This document shows positions 5,321 to 8,187 of a DNA stretch of 8,187 bases, in pieces. The position numbers and the translations under genes were made by a program. Numbering within the stretch: the stretch's first letter is position 1; each line of letters opens with the position of its first letter. The notes under the pieces are model-generated. The model worked only from the letters and a program-made list of their open reading frames with translations, searched no databases and was not told the origin of the DNA. Source of the stretch: Desulfobacterales bacterium (GTDB lineage: Bacteria; Desulfobacterota; Desulfobacteria; Desulfobacterales; ETH-SRB1); NCBI GenBank assembly GCA_030017395.1, contig JASEIZ010000036.1:5076-13262 (forward strand), in the 5' to 3' direction.

Positions 5321-5343
5321 GAGATTTAACAACGTTAAATCTC
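5321..5343 (-). other. hairpin directly after tRNA-Ser(CGA)
   Basis: GAGATTTAAC (5321-5330) and GTTAAATCTC (5334-5343) make a perfect 10-bp stem with a 3-nt loop, 1 nt beyond the encoded CCA of tRNA-Ser(CGA). The position suits a 3' trailer structure that marks termination or processing. No T run follows on the minus strand, so it is not a canonical terminator. Confidence 0.5.
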
Positions 5344-5344
5344 C

Positions 5345-5437
5345 TGGCGGAGAGGGTGGGATTTGAACCCACGATCCCGTTGTTCACAGGATACCGCTTT
5401 TCGAGAGCGGGGCCTTCAGCCGCTCGGCAACCTCTCC
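5345..5437 (-). tRNA. tRNA-Ser (anticodon CGA)
   Basis: The minus-strand sequence is a class II tRNA with an encoded CCA (5345-5347). The acceptor stem GGAGAGG/CCTCTCC is perfect and the discriminator is G. The anticodon stem CCGCT/AGCGG closes the loop CTCGAAA, giving anticodon CGA (5401-5403) for UCG. The long variable arm and the T arm (GTGGG-TTCAAAT-CCCAC) are intact. A strong promoter lies just upstream (5454-5481) and a 10-bp hairpin follows the 3' end. Confidence 0.97.
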
Positions 5438-5453
5438 GGCAACAAATAATTTA

Positions 5454-5481
5454 AATATATTTTTTTGTTGTTTCGTGTCAA
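5454..5481 (-). promoter_or_regulatory. promoter for tRNA-Ser(CGA)
   Basis: On the minus strand a perfect -35 box TTGACA (5476-5481) is followed after 16 nt by TATATT (5454-5459), a 5-of-6 match to the -10 box. The -10 ends 17 nt before the mature tRNA 5' end. Box quality and position make this the clearest promoter in the window. Confidence 0.7.
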
Positions 5482-5546
5482 TAAACTTTATGTAACTTGA
5501 TGATACAGAAAACATGAAAAACAACTAAAACTTTTTCAATAATTAT

Positions 5547-5575
5547 TTGACTTGAGCAAGATTATCCTTTTTATT
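5547..5575 (+). promoter_or_regulatory. candidate promoter for the DUF1015 gene
   Basis: TTGACT (5547-5552) and TTTATT (5570-5575) are separated by 17 nt, matching the -35 box at five and the -10 box at four of six positions. Transcription would start about 30 nt before the ATG at 5614, leaving room for the AGGA ribosome site. It is divergent from the tRNA-Ser(CGA) promoter, with the two -35 boxes about 65 bp apart. Confidence 0.4.
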
Positions 5576-5613
5576 GTCACCTGTCTAAATTAATCGACCA
5601 AACAGGAAAAAAC

Positions 5614-6942
5614 ATGGCTAAAATTATACCATTTAGAGGAATTTTTTATAATCCTGACAAAATTCATAATCTGGCTGAAGTAATGACACCGCCTTATGAT
5701 ATTATTTCAAAACAGGATCAGTGTAATTTTTATAAACAAAATCCGTATAATATTGTCCGGCTGGATCTGGGCAAATCAACAAAAAATGACACGGATAAAA
5801 ACAACAGGCATACAAGGGCCGCGAATCTGCTTAACAAATGGCTTTCAGAAAAAATACTGGTTCAGGACACATCCCCGGCCTTTTATCTGACAACCGTTGA
5901 TTTTACCTTGGGAAATAAAAGAGTTACGCGCTATGGTATGATTGCTCTGGTCGGTCTTGAACCCTTTGATAAAGGTATAATCCTTCCCCATGAAAAAACC
6001 TTCTCCAAGGTAAGCGCGGAAAGATTCGAGCTGATAAAGGCCTGCAATGCCAATTTCAGCCCCATATTTTCACTCTATTCAGATCAAAACATTATTTTGG
6101 ATTCATTAAAGGATGCTGCCTGCAGCAAAAAACCTGATATAAGCATTATCGATAAGCAAGGCATGAAACACAGGCTATGGCGCATAACCGACAGCTCTGT
6201 GCATAGATATGTCGCTGATGCAATGCAAGAAAAAAGCATTTTTATAGCCGATGGTCACCATCGATATGAAACAGCGCTTAACTACAAAAACCGCCTGTCA
6301 AGCACAACACCTGGTTTTAATGAGAATCATCCAGCCAACTATGTAATGATGTATCTTTGCAGCATGGAAGATCCCGGGCTGGTTATACTTCCGGCACACA
6401 GAATGCTGACAGGAATTAAAGATTCAACTCTTGCTTCATTTATCCAAAAAGCAGAAAATTGTTTTTACATAAAGAAAATACCATTTCAAGACAAAGGAAT
6501 GGAAAAAGCCAGGGCAAACTTTATCTCAGCGCTTCAATCAAACAGCTCAAAAAATATGATTGGAACCTTTATAAAAACCCGTTCGGAATTTTATTTGTTG
6601 ACATTAAAGCCAAACGTAATGAAGCATGTTACATACGATAACCTCCCTGATCCATTAAAAAATCTTGATGTTACCGTATTGACACGTCTTATATTAATGG
6701 AGATTCTTGGTTTTGACCAAACAATGCTTGATAATGAAAAATTGATTGCCTATTCAAGCAACGAAGAAAAGGCGATCCATGAGGTTATCTCAGGCAGATG
6801 TGATATCACCTTTATTCTTAACCCGACAAAAATTAACCAGGTGCGTGAAATAGCACGGCAGGGGTTGATAATGCCGAGGAAATCAACCTATTTTTATCCC
6901 AAGGTAATAACCGGCCAGATGATAAACAGCCTTACCACTTGA
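5614..6942 (+). CDS. DUF1015 family protein
   Basis: The 442-residue cytosolic protein matches the DUF1015 family in length and in three conserved stretches. These are an N-terminal TPPYDIIS (residues 25-32), a central ILPHEKTF around His126 followed by an ERFELIKACNANFSPIF segment, and FIADGHHRYETAL (210-222) with the His215-His216 pair. No signal peptide or membrane segment is visible. The start is an ATG with AGGA 7 nt upstream. The family has no settled function that I can cite with certainty. From memory, members often lie beside serine-biosynthesis genes (serA/serC) in other bacteria, suggesting a serine-related or kinase-like role, but the only serine-related neighbours here are two tRNA-Ser genes. 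It is the only plus-strand gene and ends 4 bp from the converging methyltransferase gene. Confidence 0.88.
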   Translation: MAKIIPFRGIFYNPDKIHNLAEVMTPPYDIISKQDQCNFYKQNPYNIVRLDLGKSTKNDTDKNNRHTRAANLLNKWLSEKILVQDTSPAFYLTTVDFTLGNKRVTRYGMIALVGLEPFDKGIILPHEKTFSKVSAERFELIKACNANFSPIFSLYSDQNIILDSLKDAACSKKPDISIIDKQGMKHRLWRITDSSVHRYVADAMQEKSIFIADGHHRYETALNYKNRLSSTTPGFNENHPANYVMMYLCSMEDPGLVILPAHRMLTGIKDSTLASFIQKAENCFYIKKIPFQDKGMEKARANFISALQSNSSKNMIGTFIKTRSEFYLLTLKPNVMKHVTYDNLPDPLKNLDVTVLTRLILMEILGFDQTMLDNEKLIAYSSNEEKAIHEVISGRCDITFILNPTKINQVREIARQGLIMPRKSTYFYPKVITGQMINSLTT

Positions 6943-6946
6943 CCAC

Positions 6947-7666
6947 TCATTCCATCATCTTTTTAACTTCATCTGTATAGGAACCATCTTTGCAATAGAT
7001 GATAAGTGGTGGACCTATCTTTGTGCCGGGGCGTCCGCCTTTAATCCCTTCCACCAAAATAAGCTTTGCTTCCAAATTCAGGTCTGAATAAATAATACGG
7101 AAAAATTTAGGCTCAATACCGTTTGAACGCATTTTAGTGAGCATGTCGGTTGTCCGCTGGGCAGGGTAAATTATAACAAATCTTCCTGAAGTTCGTAACA
7201 TGCAACGGGCTGTTTCAATAACATCATTCAGGTTAACCTTAATTTCGTGCCTGGCAACTGCTTTTTGTTGATCCAGATTCATCCTTCCTGACCCAGCCAT
7301 CCTGTATGGGGGATTGCATACAATCAGATCCACGGGGCCGGAAACCATATCATGCTTAAGCTCTTTCATGTCACGGCAGAGAATGACGATTCGATCTTCC
7401 ATGTGATTTTCTTTAACATTTTCGACTGCAATATCAGCAAGATCCTTTTGAATTTCAATACCATAAATTTTTATTTGTTTATGCCTATACGCAAGAATCA
7501 AGGGGATAATTCCGCATCCTGTTCCAAGATCAAGGACATTATCGGACGGACGCAACCTGATATGGCCCGCCAACAAAACCGCATCAATCGAAAAACGGTA
7601 GCCCGCCCGATTCTGTTTGACATGCAGACGGCCGTTAAAAAAAGTATCTGTGGTTAAAGTTTTCAT
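6947..7666 (-). CDS. tRNA1(Val) (adenine-N6)-methyltransferase-like protein (TrmN6/YfiC type)
   Basis: This is an S-adenosylmethionine-dependent class I methyltransferase. Counting from an upstream in-frame TTG (7700-7702), the family N-terminus TDTFFNGRLHVKQ is followed by GYRFSIDAVLLAG (34-46), motif I VLDLGTGCG (56-64) and the catalytic NPPY (130-133), which marks N6-adenine or related amino methylation. Characterised relatives such as E. coli YfiC modify A37 of tRNA1(Val); the substrate here is inferred. The start is uncertain. I chose the ATG at 7664-7666 (239 aa) because it fits the usual N-terminal length. The TTG would overlap tightly with the end of the DUF721 gene (one base after its stop), and neither has a good Shine-Dalgarno. 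It is probably co-transcribed with the DUF721 gene. Confidence 0.85.
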   Translation of the reverse strand: MKTLTTDTFFNGRLHVKQNRAGYRFSIDAVLLAGHIRLRPSDNVLDLGTGCGIIPLILAYRHKQIKIYGIEIQKDLADIAVENVKENHMEDRIVILCRDMKELKHDMVSGPVDLIVCNPPYRMAGSGRMNLDQQKAVARHEIKVNLNDVIETARCMLRTSGRFVIIYPAQRTTDMLTKMRSNGIEPKFFRIIYSDLNLEAKLILVEGIKGGRPGTKIGPPLIIYCKDGSYTDEVKKMME

Positions 7667-7703
7667 TTTTTTGCGACTTAGTGGCTGAACCTTTACATCC
7701 AAT

Positions 7704-8024
7704 TCAGCTTAAAGGACCTATTTTGAATTTTATTTCTCCGACCATGTCCTTGCCAAAAGCATCATTTAACCTTTCTATAATATCTGTTTTTAAAAATTGA
7801 AGCTGGTGTATCCATGTTGAACTAACTACATGCACAATAAGAAGCCGTCCTTTGAATGCGGCAGGCCTGGCATTTTCCGAAACAACATCTCCTACCGCGC
7901 TATTCCACAAATTCCAGACCTTAACCAGCTCTTCATCAGATTCATGCCGGCATGTCTTCAGAATTTTATTAATAACGCCGCCTATATGTTCAAATTCTTT
8001 GATATCTTTCCTTTTTTTCGCCAT
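7704..8024 (-). CDS. DUF721 domain protein (DciA-like helicase-associated)
   Basis: The 106-residue protein is essentially one DUF721 domain. The family pattern is clear: Trp40-x-x-x-Val44-Gly45, then RPAAFKGRLLIVHV (53-66), SSTWIHQL with Trp71, and a C-terminal helix LKTDIIERLN. DUF721 members of the DciA group bind DNA and the replicative helicase DnaB and assist its loading in bacteria without DnaC/DnaI. Assignment to DciA proper is inferred from the domain alone. The N-terminus is basic (MAKKRK). The ATG at 8022-8024 has no Shine-Dalgarno, and a TATAAT box sits only 9 nt upstream, suggesting a leaderless or very short-leader transcript. The stop codon is 1 nt from a TTG of the next gene's frame, so the methyltransferase is probably co-transcribed. 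Confidence 0.85.
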   Translation of the reverse strand: MAKKRKDIKEFEHIGGVINKILKTCRHESDEELVKVWNLWNSAVGDVVSENARPAAFKGRLLIVHVVSSTWIHQLQFLKTDIIERLNDAFGKDMVGEIKFKIGPLS

Positions 8025-8033
8025 AATGATAAA

Positions 8034-8063
8034 ATTATAGCATCAATTGAACAAAAAGCTCAA
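8034..8063 (-). promoter_or_regulatory. promoter for the DUF721-methyltransferase pair
   Basis: On the minus strand a perfect TATAAT (8034-8039) is preceded after 18 nt by TTGAGC (8058-8063), a 4-of-6 match to the -35 box. The -10 box ends 9 nt before the ATG, placing the start of transcription about 2-4 nt before the start codon. Confidence 0.5.
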
Positions 8064-8116
8064 TTTTTTATTTATTTACCACAGAAAAAAACAAGAAACC
8101 TTATAAAATATGGCAA

Positions 8117-8187
8117 ACGTTCACGGTTGTTGGTTCACAGTTTTTTCAATGAACTATGCAACGATTGAAGCATTTTGGATATTGATT
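8117..8187. repeat. intergenic repeat (copy 2, inverted relative to copy 1)
   Basis: On the minus strand this matches the repeat downstream of murI: exact 20-nt identity at 8142-8161 with 641-660 and 12-nt identity at 8119-8130 with 679-690, plus looser similarity at 8162-8187 with about 612-640. The segment between the two exact blocks is 11 nt here and 18 nt in copy 1, and the terminator-like stem of copy 1 is not conserved. The element may run past the window edge. No gene is visible from 8064 to 8187. Confidence 0.6.

Noticed and set aside
6940..6949. Convergent stops of the DUF1015 and methyltransferase genes only 4 bp apart
   Set aside because: Compact convergent ends are common. No bidirectional terminator or other special structure is visible.

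Overview
The window is an AT-rich chromosomal stretch of mostly housekeeping genes. The conserved dnaX-ybaB-recR cluster, the YkgJ-type cysteine protein, the DUF1015 protein, the short DUF721/DciA protein and the abundance of small intergenic repeats suggest a bacterium of the Desulfobacterota (deltaproteobacterial sulfate-reducer type). This placement is an impression from gene content and style, not a phylogenetic result. I see no defence island, prophage, CRISPR array or biosynthetic cluster, and no new multi-gene system. The unusual signals are small: a probable frameshift site in dnaX, a decayed gene between two tRNA genes, and several foldback or dispersed repeats.

Layout from left to right. 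Positions 1-152 are non-coding. tRNA-Gly(CCC) follows on the minus strand (153-228). Then come a small hypothetical gene (283-537), a repeat carrying a terminator-like hairpin (579-695), murI glutamate racemase (697-1482) and a 186-bp foldback repeat (1511-1696). The replication/repair operon reads leftward: dnaX (4708 to 3005), ybaB, recR and a YkgJ-family gene, with gaps of 12, 1 and 4 bp. Upstream of it are tRNA-Ser(GGA), a broken four-helix-bundle (23S rRNA intervening-sequence-protein family) gene and tRNA-Ser(CGA), all on the minus strand. The only plus-strand gene is the DUF1015 protein (5614-6942). It converges with a tRNA1(Val)-type methyltransferase gene that lies directly downstream of a DUF721/DciA-like gene (minus strand, 8024 to about 6947). 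The right edge carries an inverted, diverged copy of the repeat found beside murI.

How the genes relate: DnaX is the clamp-loader ATPase, RecR acts in RecFOR gap repair, and YbaB is a small nucleoid-associated protein. They form a widely conserved operon, here extended by the YkgJ-family gene. DUF721/DciA proteins support the replicative helicase, so two replication-related transcription units lie within 4 kb, separated by the serine tRNA region and the DUF1015 gene. MurI supplies D-glutamate for peptidoglycan and appears to be transcribed separately, because repeats bound it on both sides.
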